From Bacteroidota bacterium (GTDB taxonomy: Bacteria; Bacteroidota; Ignavibacteria; Palsa-1295): a stretch of 64,000 bases of DNA. Location: NCBI GenBank assembly GCA_030706745.1, contig JAUZNX010000004.1, positions 62,001 through 126,000 of the forward strand. Reading direction: 5' to 3'. Under the pieces are notes generated by a model. It searched no databases and was not told where the DNA came from. It was given only the letters and a program-made list of their open reading frames with translations. The translations under genes and the position numbers were made by a program. This document shows, piece by piece, positions 51,635-59,434 of this stretch (position 1 is the stretch's first letter; every line of letters starts with the position of its first letter).

Positions 51635-52354
51635 ATGAAAAAAACACTACTTATCGCCACGGCGTCCTTATTCTTTGCAACGGCGGCGTTCGCGCAGTAT
51701 CCGGAGGATTTCACAAAGGACCAGGCCGATTCGACCATTAAACTTCGGAATACCGAAATCGGCGATTTGAATTCGCAGGTCTCGAAAACCAAAGCCGATG
51801 CCGCAAAGGCATCCACCGATCTCGAGCAGCGCATGGCCGACAACACCAAGTGCCGCGAGAGCCTCTATGCCATGCTTGGCAGCGACCGCAATGGCTACAA
51901 TGCCTACCGCGAGCAGCTTGCACGTGAAGAGCAGGAGCTTTCCGCTCTGCGTAGCATGACACCAGCGCAGCAAGCCGAGATGAGCGACCGAATGAAGGCG
52001 CTCGAAACATCCATCCGTAGCTTGCGCGATAACAAGCTCGTGCTGATTCCAGACCACATGCGCCGCGTTAGTGCGCTGTCGAACGGGTATATTCAGTTCA
52101 AGCGTGGCATGATCCCGCCGAACACGACCTACACGGTCGGAACGTGGCGGAAGGATCGCGATTGCCTCTGGAACATCGCGAAGAAGCCGGACATCTACAA
52201 CGATCCATTCGCATGGCCGAAGATCTGGCGCGCGAACCAGGAGCTCATCCATAATCCGGATGTCATCCAGCCGGGCTGGCAGCTTACCATCAACAAGACC
52301 GCTGTCACCGAGCAGGACAAAGACCTTACCGGTTACAGGCACCGAAAGCATTAA
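51635..52354 (+). CDS. Exported coiled-coil protein with LysM-like domain
   Basis: 239 residues. Signal peptide about 1-20 (AAFAQ). A coiled coil (about 35-130) is followed by a LysM-like module at about 166-222: TYTVGTWRKDRDCLWNIAKK, then FAWPKIWRANQELIHNPDVI, then PGWQLTI. LysM modules bind N-acetylglucosamine of peptidoglycan. Co-transcribed with the upstream lipoprotein; together they may form an envelope-anchoring pair. Confidence 0.8.
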   Translation: MKKTLLIATASLFFATAAFAQYPEDFTKDQADSTIKLRNTEIGDLNSQVSKTKADAAKASTDLEQRMADNTKCRESLYAMLGSDRNGYNAYREQLAREEQELSALRSMTPAQQAEMSDRMKALETSIRSLRDNKLVLIPDHMRRVSALSNGYIQFKRGMIPPNTTYTVGTWRKDRDCLWNIAKKPDIYNDPFAWPKIWRANQELIHNPDVIQPGWQLTINKTAVTEQDKDLTGYRHRKH

Positions 52355-52355
52355 T

Positions 52356-52446
52356 CAATTACGAATGACGAATTACGAATTACGAATGGGAATGCAAGCC
52401 CTCCGAAATTCCTTCATTTGTAATTCGTAATTCTTAATTCGTAATT
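52356..52446. repeat. Inverted repeat of ATTACGAA words
   Basis: 33-base arms (about 52356-52388 and 52414-52446) pair at about 29 positions; each arm is three copies of a word like AATTACGAA. It lies directly upstream of phoH and includes sequence up to 4 bases before its GTG, so it may influence phoH translation. Confidence 0.7.
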
Positions 52447-52449
52447 ATT

Positions 52450-53442
52450 GTGGAGGTAATCGAGCGTAAGTTCAAGATTTCGCCGGGCGATCCGGTCGCC
52501 ATTCTCGGTCCGGCCGATCAGTATCTCCAGTTAGTCGAACAGAAGTTCGATGCGAGCATTGTCGCCCGCGGGGATACCATCACGGTCCGTGGCAATCCCG
52601 AGGAAGTCGCACAGGTCGAGCGCGTCTTCAAAGAGTTGAATTTCATTCTCTCCAAGACCGGTCGGCTATCGCTGCGTGATGTCACCACCATTCTCGATCT
52701 GATTGAGACCAGTCCCAACGAGGCAATCGTTCGCGACGATCTCGAGTCCGTCATTCTCTTCGCGCACCACGATGCCATCCGCGCGAAGACCCCGACGCAA
52801 AAAGAATATTATCAGGCCGTCAAGCGCAACGACATCGTCTTTGCCATTGGTCCTGCCGGGACGGGCAAAACCTATCTCGCCGTCGCGATGGCGGTTTCCG
52901 CGCTGAAGAATCGCGAGGTCAACCGCATCGTGCTCGCAAGACCGGCGGTCGAAGCGGGGGAGAGCCTCGGGTTTTTGCCGGGCGATCTCGCACAGAAAGT
53001 CGATCCCTATCTTCGTCCGCTCTACGATGCATTGCAGGAGATGCTCACGGCCGAGAAGACCAAGACGTTTATCGAACGTGGCACGATCGAAGTTGTACCG
53101 CTCGCTTACATGCGTGGCCGCACGATCAACAGCGCGTTCGTTATCCTTGACGAAGCACAGAATGCCACGCCGATGCAGATGAAGATGTTCCTCACGCGTC
53201 TGGGTGCCGGTTCCAAAGCGATCATCACTGGCGATCAAACCCAGATCGATTTGCCGAGCCGCCAGCAATCGGGACTGATTCAAATCCAAAAGGTCCTGCA
53301 CGAAGTCCCCGGAATCGACTTCGTCTATTTCAATAAGGGCGACGTGGTCCGGCATAAGTTGGTCAAAGATATTATCGAGGCCTACGAGAAATTCCACGAG
53401 CTGCCCGGTCACACCAGCGAAGACGAGCGGACGAAAGATTAG
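52450..53442 (+). CDS. phoH: PhoH-family ATPase
   Basis: 330 residues starting with GTG 52450. The N-terminal ~100 residues form a KH-like/R3H-type RNA-binding module (VTVRGNPEEVAQVERVFKEL), followed by the P-loop ATPase: Walker A GPAGTGKTYLAVA (about 134-146), ARPAVEAGESLGFLPGDL, Walker B FVILDEAQN (about 230) and GDQTQIDLP. PhoH-like proteins are linked to RNA metabolism and stress. It usually adjoins ybeY, which is absent here; the next feature is the CRISPR array. Confidence 0.93.
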   Translation: MEVIERKFKISPGDPVAILGPADQYLQLVEQKFDASIVARGDTITVRGNPEEVAQVERVFKELNFILSKTGRLSLRDVTTILDLIETSPNEAIVRDDLESVILFAHHDAIRAKTPTQKEYYQAVKRNDIVFAIGPAGTGKTYLAVAMAVSALKNREVNRIVLARPAVEAGESLGFLPGDLAQKVDPYLRPLYDALQEMLTAEKTKTFIERGTIEVVPLAYMRGRTINSAFVILDEAQNATPMQMKMFLTRLGAGSKAIITGDQTQIDLPSRQQSGLIQIQKVLHEVPGIDFVYFNKGDVVRHKLVKDIIEAYEKFHELPGHTSEDERTKD

Positions 53443-53534
53443 GCAGATACCGCCACAGAGAAACCGTCCAGAAAATCAATCAGCCAAATTGTGTGTTGTT
53501 ACACCAGCACAGGGCAGTGGATACCGACGTGAGT

Positions 53535-54273
53535 GCTGTGATCTGCTTTCAGATTGTTTTTTAGAGTTCTACGGTTTTAAGTTACAGTGCGAGTTTCATC
53601 CGTCACAAGCAGCTGTGATCTGCTTTCAGATTGTTTTTTAGAGTTCTACGGTTTTAAGCCTGAGCCTGTAAATCGGCTACAATGGCCGGCTGTGATCTGC
53701 TTTCAGATTGTTTTTTAGAGTTCTACGGTTTTAAGCAGGAGCTTCGCGAAACGGCCACAGAAGATGCTGTGATCTGCTTTCAGATTGTTTTTTAGAGTTC
53801 TACGGTTTTAAGCCTACGATGGAAGCTATTGGGACAACCCCGGCTGTGATCTGCTTTCAGATTGTTTTTTAGAGTTCTACGGTTTTAAGTGGCCGCTGCC
53901 GGCTGTGATCGTGGACATGGCTGTGATCTGCTTTCAGATTGTTTTTTAGAGTTCTACGGTTTTAAGCACGAGCACGGCGAAGTTGCGCGTGCCACGGCTG
54001 TGATCTGCTTTCAGATTGTTTTTTAGAGTTCTACGGTTTTAAGGCTGCTCGACTCGATCCAGTATGCTGTTCAGCTGTGATCTGCTTTCAGATTGTTTTT
54101 TAGAGTTCTACGGTTTTAAGTGCAGGTCATGGGTGAAGTAGCCAGAGAGGCTGTGATCTGCTTTCAGATTGTTTTTTAGAGTTCTACGGTTTTAAGTTCC
54201 GAGTCTGCGATTGCATGAGCGGCGCGGCTGTGATCTGCTTTCAGATTGTTTTTTAGAGTTCTACGGTTTTAAG
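53535..54273 (+). CRISPR. Type II-C CRISPR array, 10 repeats of 47 nt
   Basis: Ten identical 47-base repeats beginning GCTGTGATCTGCTTTCAGAT and ending GAGTTCTACGGTTTTAAG, starting at 53535, 53612, 53689, 53766, 53843, 53920, 53997, 54074, 54150 and 54227; nine spacers of 30 bases (spacer 8 is 29). The first 22 bases of the plus-strand repeat pair with the tracrRNA at 59097, so crRNAs come from the plus strand, towards cas2 and opposite to cas transcription. No degenerate terminal repeat marks the leader-distal end. Long 47-base repeats starting G(C/T)TGTGAT are known from Bacteroidota II-C systems. Confidence 0.98.
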
Positions 54274-54341
54274 ACGATGACAGCAAGTGCTTTGGACACA
54301 ACGAATTACGGGCACAATTAGAAAGTAAAAAAGGAGCGCAT

Positions 54342-54680
54342 TCAGAACATCTCGAGTTGCTGCGGCGGCCGCTCGCCCTCCACGGCGGACTGACCATCGA
54401 ATATCTCCATCAGTCCGAACTGCTTATCGGTGATCGTGAGTATCCCGACTTTGCCCTTCGGCGGCAAGGCGTAACGCACGCGCCGCTTGTGGACCTCAGC
54501 ATTCTCGCGCGAGAACGAGTGCCGCATATAGGTCGAGAACTGGAATTGCGTGAAGCCGTCCTTGAGTAGCGACTTCCTGAATTTCGTGTATTCCTTCCGG
54601 TCCTTCTTCGTCAAAACCGGAAGGTCGAAGAGTACCATGGTCCACAAGGTGCGATATTCGTTAAAGCGTGAGTTCTGCAT
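54342..54680 (-). CDS. cas2: CRISPR-associated endoribonuclease-like Cas2
   Basis: 112 residues from ATG 54680. Ferredoxin-fold partner of Cas1 in spacer acquisition. The first beta strand [10 protein letters not shown] carries the conserved Asp; [20 protein letters not shown] and [18 protein letters not shown] follow. The last ~20 residues are polar. Its start codon follows immediately after the conserved flank of a REP-like palindrome that also supplies the end of cas1. Confidence 0.94.
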   Translation of the reverse strand: MQNSRFNEYRTLWTMVLFDLPVLTKKDRKEYTKFRKSLLKDGFTQFQFSTYMRHSFSRENAEVHKRRVRYALPPKGKVGILTITDKQFGLMEIFDGQSAVEGERPPQQLEMF

Positions 54681-54722
54681 GACCACCCTCTAACCCCCTC
54701 CTTGAAAAGGAGGGGGAAACTT
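54681..54722. repeat. REP-like palindrome at the cas1/cas2 junction
   Basis: A perfect 10-bp stem (CCCCCTCCTT, 54694-54703, with AAGGAGGGGG, 54707-54716) around GAA, plus the flank TTAGAGGGTGGTC on the minus strand. It encodes the final residues FPPPFQGGG of Cas1 and its stop. Confidence 0.78.
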
Positions 54723-55673
54723 CCAATTATGTAAGAGTTGCGGATTATTTGGTTCGGTCCCAAACGGAAATTCAGGATAGAGAATCTTGCGGCGCTCGCC
54801 TAAAAAACAAAACGCGAGCGAGGCCGCCGTGCGCTGCATCGCCACGTGGAGCGGCCGACGTTTGCCAGCCATCACCACATCGAGTGTCGCAAGGGAAAGA
54901 AGCTGCTGCTTGATCGACTTCGATAGCTCCGTGAAGTCCTCACCATTCCGTACGATTTCGAGCACGATCGCATCCAGGAACGGACGGTAAGGTTCCATAA
55001 TGTCGTCCGCCAACGGATACGCGTTGTATTTATTGCGGTGGTGAATCCCCAATGTCGGAAGCATCCCACTGGCAACCAGCGCCTGGGCCGTCATGGAGCG
55101 CAGCACCGCATAGCCGTAATTGAGAAGGTTATTCGGGGGATCGCCGTCCCGGTCGCGCCGGAAGTTTAGCTCTGCCGGAAAAAGATTCGCCCAATAAAAG
55201 ACCGCCGCGCGGCCTTCGATGTTTGCCGTATCGCCCGAACGAACTTCGGATGCCCACTTCAGCATGTTCTCCGATGGCGTGCCCGAGATAGCGAGCAGTG
55301 ATGCCTGATTTCGGACTTTGAAGTCGATCGTTTGCGCCCACAACTGCTTTCGCAATGGTTTCGGGGACCGAAGCTGATACTTAAATCGCTCCGGCTGCAC
55401 GCCGCTGCCGGCCAATGGCAGAAACATCCCGCAGGGCATGTGACGGTCATCGCAACTCACGACCGCCACGTTCGCTGCCATGAGATCGCGCAGGAGCGGT
55501 TGCGTGATCGTGATCTGCCAGTGGTCCAGCAAGATGCAGCCGATGTCCTCGATCGGAACACACGTCGTCTCGTCGTGCTCGTCCTCTTCGGTAAGCCGAC
55601 GCTCGACGACAAGTTGATTGTCTTTCGTCGAGAGGTATGCGGCGTTGCCGAAGTAAAGTGTGCGGCGGATCAT
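54690..55673 (-). CDS. cas1: CRISPR integrase Cas1
   Basis: 327 residues. Metal-dependent integrase inserting new spacers with Cas2. The N-terminal beta domain starts IRRTLYFGNAAYLSTKDNQL; the helical catalytic domain has NIEGRAAVFYWANLF (Glu), NLLNYGYAVLRSMTAQALVA, GIHHRNKYNAYPLADDIMEP (His and Glu) and RPFLDAIV. The last nine residues come from a REP-like palindrome, so the ancestral C-terminus may have been lost. Its start overlaps the cas9 stop by 4 bases. There is no csn2 or cas4, consistent with subtype II-C. Confidence 0.96.
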   Translation of the reverse strand: MIRRTLYFGNAAYLSTKDNQLVVERRLTEEDEHDETTCVPIEDIGCILLDHWQITITQPLLRDLMAANVAVVSCDDRHMPCGMFLPLAGSGVQPERFKYQLRSPKPLRKQLWAQTIDFKVRNQASLLAISGTPSENMLKWASEVRSGDTANIEGRAAVFYWANLFPAELNFRRDRDGDPPNNLLNYGYAVLRSMTAQALVASGMLPTLGIHHRNKYNAYPLADDIMEPYRPFLDAIVLEIVRNGEDFTELSKSIKQQLLSLATLDVVMAGKRRPLHVAMQRTAASLAFCFLGERRKILYPEFPFGTEPNNPQLLHNWKFPPPFQGGG

Positions 55674-58600
55674 GGAACTTGCTTGATGTTGCCGAGAATA
55701 CCTAACTCGACTTTTACGGCTCGAATTGAATTAGGAGAGACCTGGAAGAAATTCACGTTCCGATCTTTATCCTCAAACTTGCTTATGTTATGCCTATCGA
55801 GATAGATAATCCCATTGACGTCAAATTTCCGTACGGTGCATAACCTCTGGAAAAGATTGACTTGATTATTCCAGTCGATTTCGTCCGGGGAGTCTTTGAA
55901 TGTGACAACCGTATCCTTTTGCATGAGCAATAGCCAAAGCGATAGACCGTTCTTCTCGGCAGGCGCCACGGCCTTGCCAGTCCTTGCGCGCTCAGCAGCC
56001 ATGAAGAAGGGGATCGTGTCGTATGCCCGCTTCTTTGCTTGTGGTTCTCCATAGATGGCCATGCAATAATTCGAACCCGAATCCACAAAGAGCTTTGGGT
56101 TCTCTTTCGGCCGAAGCTGAATAAGATTCGTAGCCGGTTCAGTCACTCGGACCGAATGGACGGGAATCCGTTTCTTGCCGTCCTTGCTGGTCAAGAACAT
56201 TGGCTGCTGCATCGCTTCCTTGATCTTCGCTTCACCACCGTAGCGTTCGATGTGGTCTTTCACAACTTGTCGAAGAGCCAGATCGACGATCTTCTCGATC
56301 TGCTTCATCTTGTCGAGCGAAGCCAGTGGCTTGCGAATGACGTACTCCAATTGGCCCGTGTGTGAGTTCATTATCTGGCCGAAGACAGACTCGGCATGGA
56401 GCGCACCCCGGATAGCAACGCTCCGTTGAATTGTCTGCGCCCCGGATTTGGGATGAGAATAGCGGTACTTGTTATTCTTCGATGTGAGAAGCCGCTTCTC
56501 ATTTCGGTATGAGATGAGCATCCCCGAAAGAAAAGCTTCCAAGTCCCGGCGATGGTCGTGATACGGGCCGGGTATGCCTCCGGCGGAAATTTCGCCGGTC
56601 GCAGGATTCGCATATTGCAGACTGAGTGGATCGTGCTCATCCGCTTCCACAGACACGCCCAATCCGGCCGCACGTACCAGCTCCCGCCCAGCAGGAGTAT
56701 GGAGCATTTCTAATAAATTATCACTGAGTCGCCGATGAGGATCGAAGGCGCTTGCCTGGCTCAGCAAATTAATCCACCAGTTGTCTGTGTTTGCGATGAC
56801 AAATGCATCGACCGCGTGATGCCGGTGGTCGTTGCGGCTCTTTTCATTATCGCCATCGGTGTTAAGGATTGTGTTGAGGCCCCAGAACCGCCGCAGTATG
56901 GACGTTACCTGGCCATCGGTCGCGCGAACGTCCCTGCACACTCGGCGGAGGACATCCCGTGTGGCGCGTGCGATCATCGCGGTGCTTTCGATGCTCCCAG
57001 GTCTGAATTCCTCGAATTCCTCTTGCAGCATCCGCTCTTGCTTTATATGGGGCAAGGTCTTTATCCTCTCCTTGAACTGACGCACTGCCTCGGCACCCTG
57101 CTTTTCAAAAAACTTGATCGGTGTATCGTTGCCTTTCTTCGCATTGAACTCTCGTTCGCACAGCGTCTTATTCCGGAACGAGTTATCGAACGACTTGCTA
57201 TACGGGACAATATGCTCGATCTCTATCTCCGCGCTGAAGAGCTGGCCGAGCGTGATAGTCTTTCCTGTGTATGGCGAGATCCTTCCGCATTCAAGCCAGA
57301 GTTCGTATTTCTGTTTGTCTGATGGCCTAACCTTCTTGACGAATTTTGCGAACTCCTCGATATCGATGGAAGCGTTTATCCTTCGGAGATCCTCCTGTGC
57401 GAACTCCATCTCCAGCCACAGCTCAAATTTCGTAATTTGACTGCGCGAAATATCAGCCCATTGCATCCTTCGTTTGAGAAACTCTCTATATTCTTCGCGC
57501 TGCCTGTCCTTATCCTGATTGTTTCGCCGCATCTTTTCGCGGACCTCCTTGGGCATCCGCATCGAGCGTGCGAACTCGATCCGGATTTGATCGGGCCGTC
57601 CCTCTTCCTGGATGATTGCGTTTACCAGCGCGACGGTTTCGCTGACAGCGCGCATGACCATTGGATTGCGTAACTGCTCGATCTCATCATTCGGCTTGCG
57701 AACGATCTTGTCTTCCATAGCGCGTTCCTTGCCTTGCGTCTCTTCATCGAACGAATGGTGGTAGCCAGCGGCCTTGCTGGCTTCGGAATAGTCGAGACCG
57801 TCTCTTAGGAACGGCAGCATCTTCTCGATCGCTTTGTGGCTGATGCGCGAATAGTCCGGTTCAAGCGAGATTTCGCCGAAGGCTTCGGCAGCCTCATCGG
57901 ATAGCCCGATATTCCTCTTACCCCACTTCGCAAGCCAACTCTCATCCGGCGCGAAATAGAGCACGTGCCAAATATGGTCTCTCTTCGCTTCCGGGAGTGC
58001 CTGCCATGCCTCGGCTCCAATTGCCTTGATGATATTCGACGCCGTGGTATTTCCCTTGATCTTGTCGATGTCATTGAAATACGCGGCCCGAGAGAGCTTA
58101 AGATGCGCCTTCGCTTTGGGGACGGTGAGCAAATCCGTCTCGGCAAGGACGGAGGCAAGCGTCTTTTTTTCATCGAGTGTCAGCGAACCCAGGTGACGTG
58201 TGGCATCTGTTACACGTATACGGCTCAGCGTTTCCCAAATGCGAAATTCCTGGAATCGCAACGAGCTTCTGGGAGCGACTCTCTTGCTTGGTTCGAACCG
58301 ACACTTACCCACTCGACCCTTTTGCGATTTGAGCGGCCGCTGATAGTAGATGCACCGTTCTTTGATTTCGCGCCGGCGTTCTTCAGTCAAAAGGTCTGGA
58401 TAAAATCGTGCCTGCGATTTCCAGATCGCGTCGAATTCTTCTTCGTACATCGAACGATGCACAAAACGTTTTCTTATCCGCTCAATCGGCTCATCGGGAT
58501 TGTGCCAGTTCTCCTTTGTCTCGTTCGCGTCGTACAGCGAGAAGTAATATTCCCCGAGAGTTCGGAAGCCGAGATCGTGGACCTTCTGCTTCAACTCCGA

Positions 58601-59044
58601 CATCTGAAGTTTGATACCTGTTTCATCGTCTCCATCCTTGGGAGCGGCCTTGCGATTGCTCTTGAAGCCTCGCCGCTGATTCAGGTGGAGCAGGACACGA
58701 CCAATCTCTTTGAGCTCGAGTTTCTGGTCGAGCCCCCGAACTCGAAGTCCGTAAAGTGCTTGTGCCGATGGCATTTCGAGCCGGTCGGGTAGCATATTGA
58801 GTTCGAGCAGTATTCGCCGAAGCTGTTTGCGCCGCAACTTGTATCGATCGTAACCGCGCCGGATGCCGCGAGCGGTCCTTCGTGCGGCATTCTTCGATTC
58901 CTCCGTGGCACTCTTCGCGAACTTATCCTCCTGTACGCCGACAGGAAAGATCCGGACGCCGGAGCGGATGATGCGGGACTTATCTTCCATAAGACACCAG
59001 CCGATTGAGGTTGTGCCGATGTCGAGACCTAGGGTTCGAGCCAT
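55670..59044 (-). CDS. cas9: CRISPR effector nuclease Cas9 (subtype II-C)
   Basis: 1124 residues. RNA-guided DNA endonuclease. RuvC-I LGLDIGTTSIGW (Asp 8); Arg-rich bridge helix about 54-78 (RRTARGIRRGYDRYKLRRKQ); recognition lobe about 80-470; RuvC-II IRIEFARSM (Glu 490); HNH IEIEHIVPYSKSFDNSFRNK (His 611, Asn 625); RuvC-III DHRHHAVDAFVIA (His 743, Asp 746); PAM-interacting part about 850-1124. All catalytic residues are intact. Length and the cas9-cas1-cas2 operon without csn2 indicate II-C. The PAM cannot be read from sequence. Confidence 0.98.
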   Translation of the reverse strand: MARTLGLDIGTTSIGWCLMEDKSRIIRSGVRIFPVGVQEDKFAKSATEESKNAARRTARGIRRGYDRYKLRRKQLRRILLELNMLPDRLEMPSAQALYGLRVRGLDQKLELKEIGRVLLHLNQRRGFKSNRKAAPKDGDDETGIKLQMSELKQKVHDLGFRTLGEYYFSLYDANETKENWHNPDEPIERIRKRFVHRSMYEEEFDAIWKSQARFYPDLLTEERRREIKERCIYYQRPLKSQKGRVGKCRFEPSKRVAPRSSLRFQEFRIWETLSRIRVTDATRHLGSLTLDEKKTLASVLAETDLLTVPKAKAHLKLSRAAYFNDIDKIKGNTTASNIIKAIGAEAWQALPEAKRDHIWHVLYFAPDESWLAKWGKRNIGLSDEAAEAFGEISLEPDYSRISHKAIEKMLPFLRDGLDYSEASKAAGYHHSFDEETQGKERAMEDKIVRKPNDEIEQLRNPMVMRAVSETVALVNAIIQEEGRPDQIRIEFARSMRMPKEVREKMRRNNQDKDRQREEYREFLKRRMQWADISRSQITKFELWLEMEFAQEDLRRINASIDIEEFAKFVKKVRPSDKQKYELWLECGRISPYTGKTITLGQLFSAEIEIEHIVPYSKSFDNSFRNKTLCEREFNAKKGNDTPIKFFEKQGAEAVRQFKERIKTLPHIKQERMLQEEFEEFRPGSIESTAMIARATRDVLRRVCRDVRATDGQVTSILRRFWGLNTILNTDGDNEKSRNDHRHHAVDAFVIANTDNWWINLLSQASAFDPHRRLSDNLLEMLHTPAGRELVRAAGLGVSVEADEHDPLSLQYANPATGEISAGGIPGPYHDHRRDLEAFLSGMLISYRNEKRLLTSKNNKYRYSHPKSGAQTIQRSVAIRGALHAESVFGQIMNSHTGQLEYVIRKPLASLDKMKQIEKIVDLALRQVVKDHIERYGGEAKIKEAMQQPMFLTSKDGKKRIPVHSVRVTEPATNLIQLRPKENPKLFVDSGSNYCMAIYGEPQAKKRAYDTIPFFMAAERARTGKAVAPAEKNGLSLWLLLMQKDTVVTFKDSPDEIDWNNQVNLFQRLCTVRKFDVNGIIYLDRHNISKFEDKDRNVNFFQVSPNSIRAVKVELGILGNIKQVP

Positions 59045-59084
59045 GAGATGCTCCTTTCTTACTCCAAAACTACGAAAACTTTCG

Positions 59085-59092
59085 TATATTTG
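59085..59092 (+). promoter_or_regulatory. tracrRNA promoter (-10 type)
   Basis: TATATTTG fits both a sigma70 -10 (TATATT) and the Bacteroidota TAnnTTTG element, about 5 bases before the anti-repeat. No good -35 or -33 box is seen. Divergent from cas9. Confidence 0.6.
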
Positions 59093-59095
59093 TAG

Positions 59096-59176
59096 ACAAT
59101 CTGAAAGCTCATCATAGTAAAGATGATTCTACAGGCTTCGGCCTTGGCCCTGGTTCGTCCGGGGCTTTTCTTTTTT
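59096..59176 (+). ncRNA. tracrRNA of the II-C system
   Basis: The anti-repeat starts with CAATCTGAAAGC (59097-59108), exactly complementary to repeat positions 11-22. A 2/2 mismatch (TC) follows, then ATCATAGT pairs with the first 8 repeat bases using two G-U pairs: the usual upper stem, bulge and lower stem. A nexus-like hairpin GGC-TTCG-GCC (59134-59143) follows, then a terminator stem GCCCTGG / CCGGGGC (59147-59165) and TTTTCTTTTTTT. About 80 nt, divergent from cas9. Confidence 0.93.
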
Positions 59177-59199
59177 TCTCATATTTGTTCGCCCGGCTC

Positions 59200-59228
59200 T
59201 TGACATTGCACTTTCGGCGCCGTATATT
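59200..59228 (+). promoter_or_regulatory. Sigma70-type promoter of leader B
   Basis: TTGACA (59200-59205), 17-base spacer, TATATT (59223-59228): a consensus -35 and near-consensus -10 with the same spacing as the promoter of leader A. It starts about 25 bases after the tracrRNA terminator. Confidence 0.82.
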
Positions 59229-59240
59229 AGATAGTGGGAT

Positions 59241-59357
59241 CACGGGCACCCATTGCTCATTGAAAGCAGAGGCGATTTTGCGCGAAGGGAGTGGGCGTTC
59301 ATTAAATGACAATTCAAAAGAGAGAATTAAAGTATTACTTTAACTTCGGGCACCTAT
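59241..59357 (+). ncRNA. Conserved 5' leader RNA, copy B
   Basis: A 117-base leader of the diadenylate cyclase gene. Order: CACGGGCACCC, boxA-like TGCTCATTGAAAG (59254-59266), GGCGATTTTGCGCGAAGGGA, GCGTTCATTAAATGACAATT, AAAAGAGAG, palindrome TTAAAGTATTACTTTAA, CGGGCACCTATTTC. The 45-base core is nearly identical to copies A and C. It does not look like the ydaO c-di-AMP riboswitch. Followed by AAGGAG and a 15-codon reading frame. Confidence 0.72.
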
Positions 59358-59376
59358 TTCTTATTGAAGGAGAGTG

Positions 59377-59424
59377 ATGAAGCACAAACGCGCGGCACGA
59401 GTGAAGACGTGGCAAGGTTCATGA
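59377..59424 (+). CDS. Possible 15-residue basic leader peptide
   Basis: ATG 59377 is preceded by AAGGAGAG at ideal distance and reads MKHKRAARVKTWQGS then TGA. The next gene starts at 59435, 10 bases later, without a good ribosome-binding site of its own, so the short frame may couple its translation. Six of 15 residues are Lys or Arg. Coding status is inference. Confidence 0.4.
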   Translation: MKHKRAARVKTWQGS

Positions 59425-59434
59425 TGACCAACTG

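Noticed and set aside
53442-53535. An additional degenerate CRISPR repeat on either side of the array
   Set aside because: Neither flank shows more than a few matching bases to the 47-base repeat.
59241-59357. Leader B as a c-di-AMP (ydaO) riboswitch because it precedes cdaA
   Set aside because: None of the ydaO conserved core is visible, and the same leader precedes genes with no c-di-AMP link.
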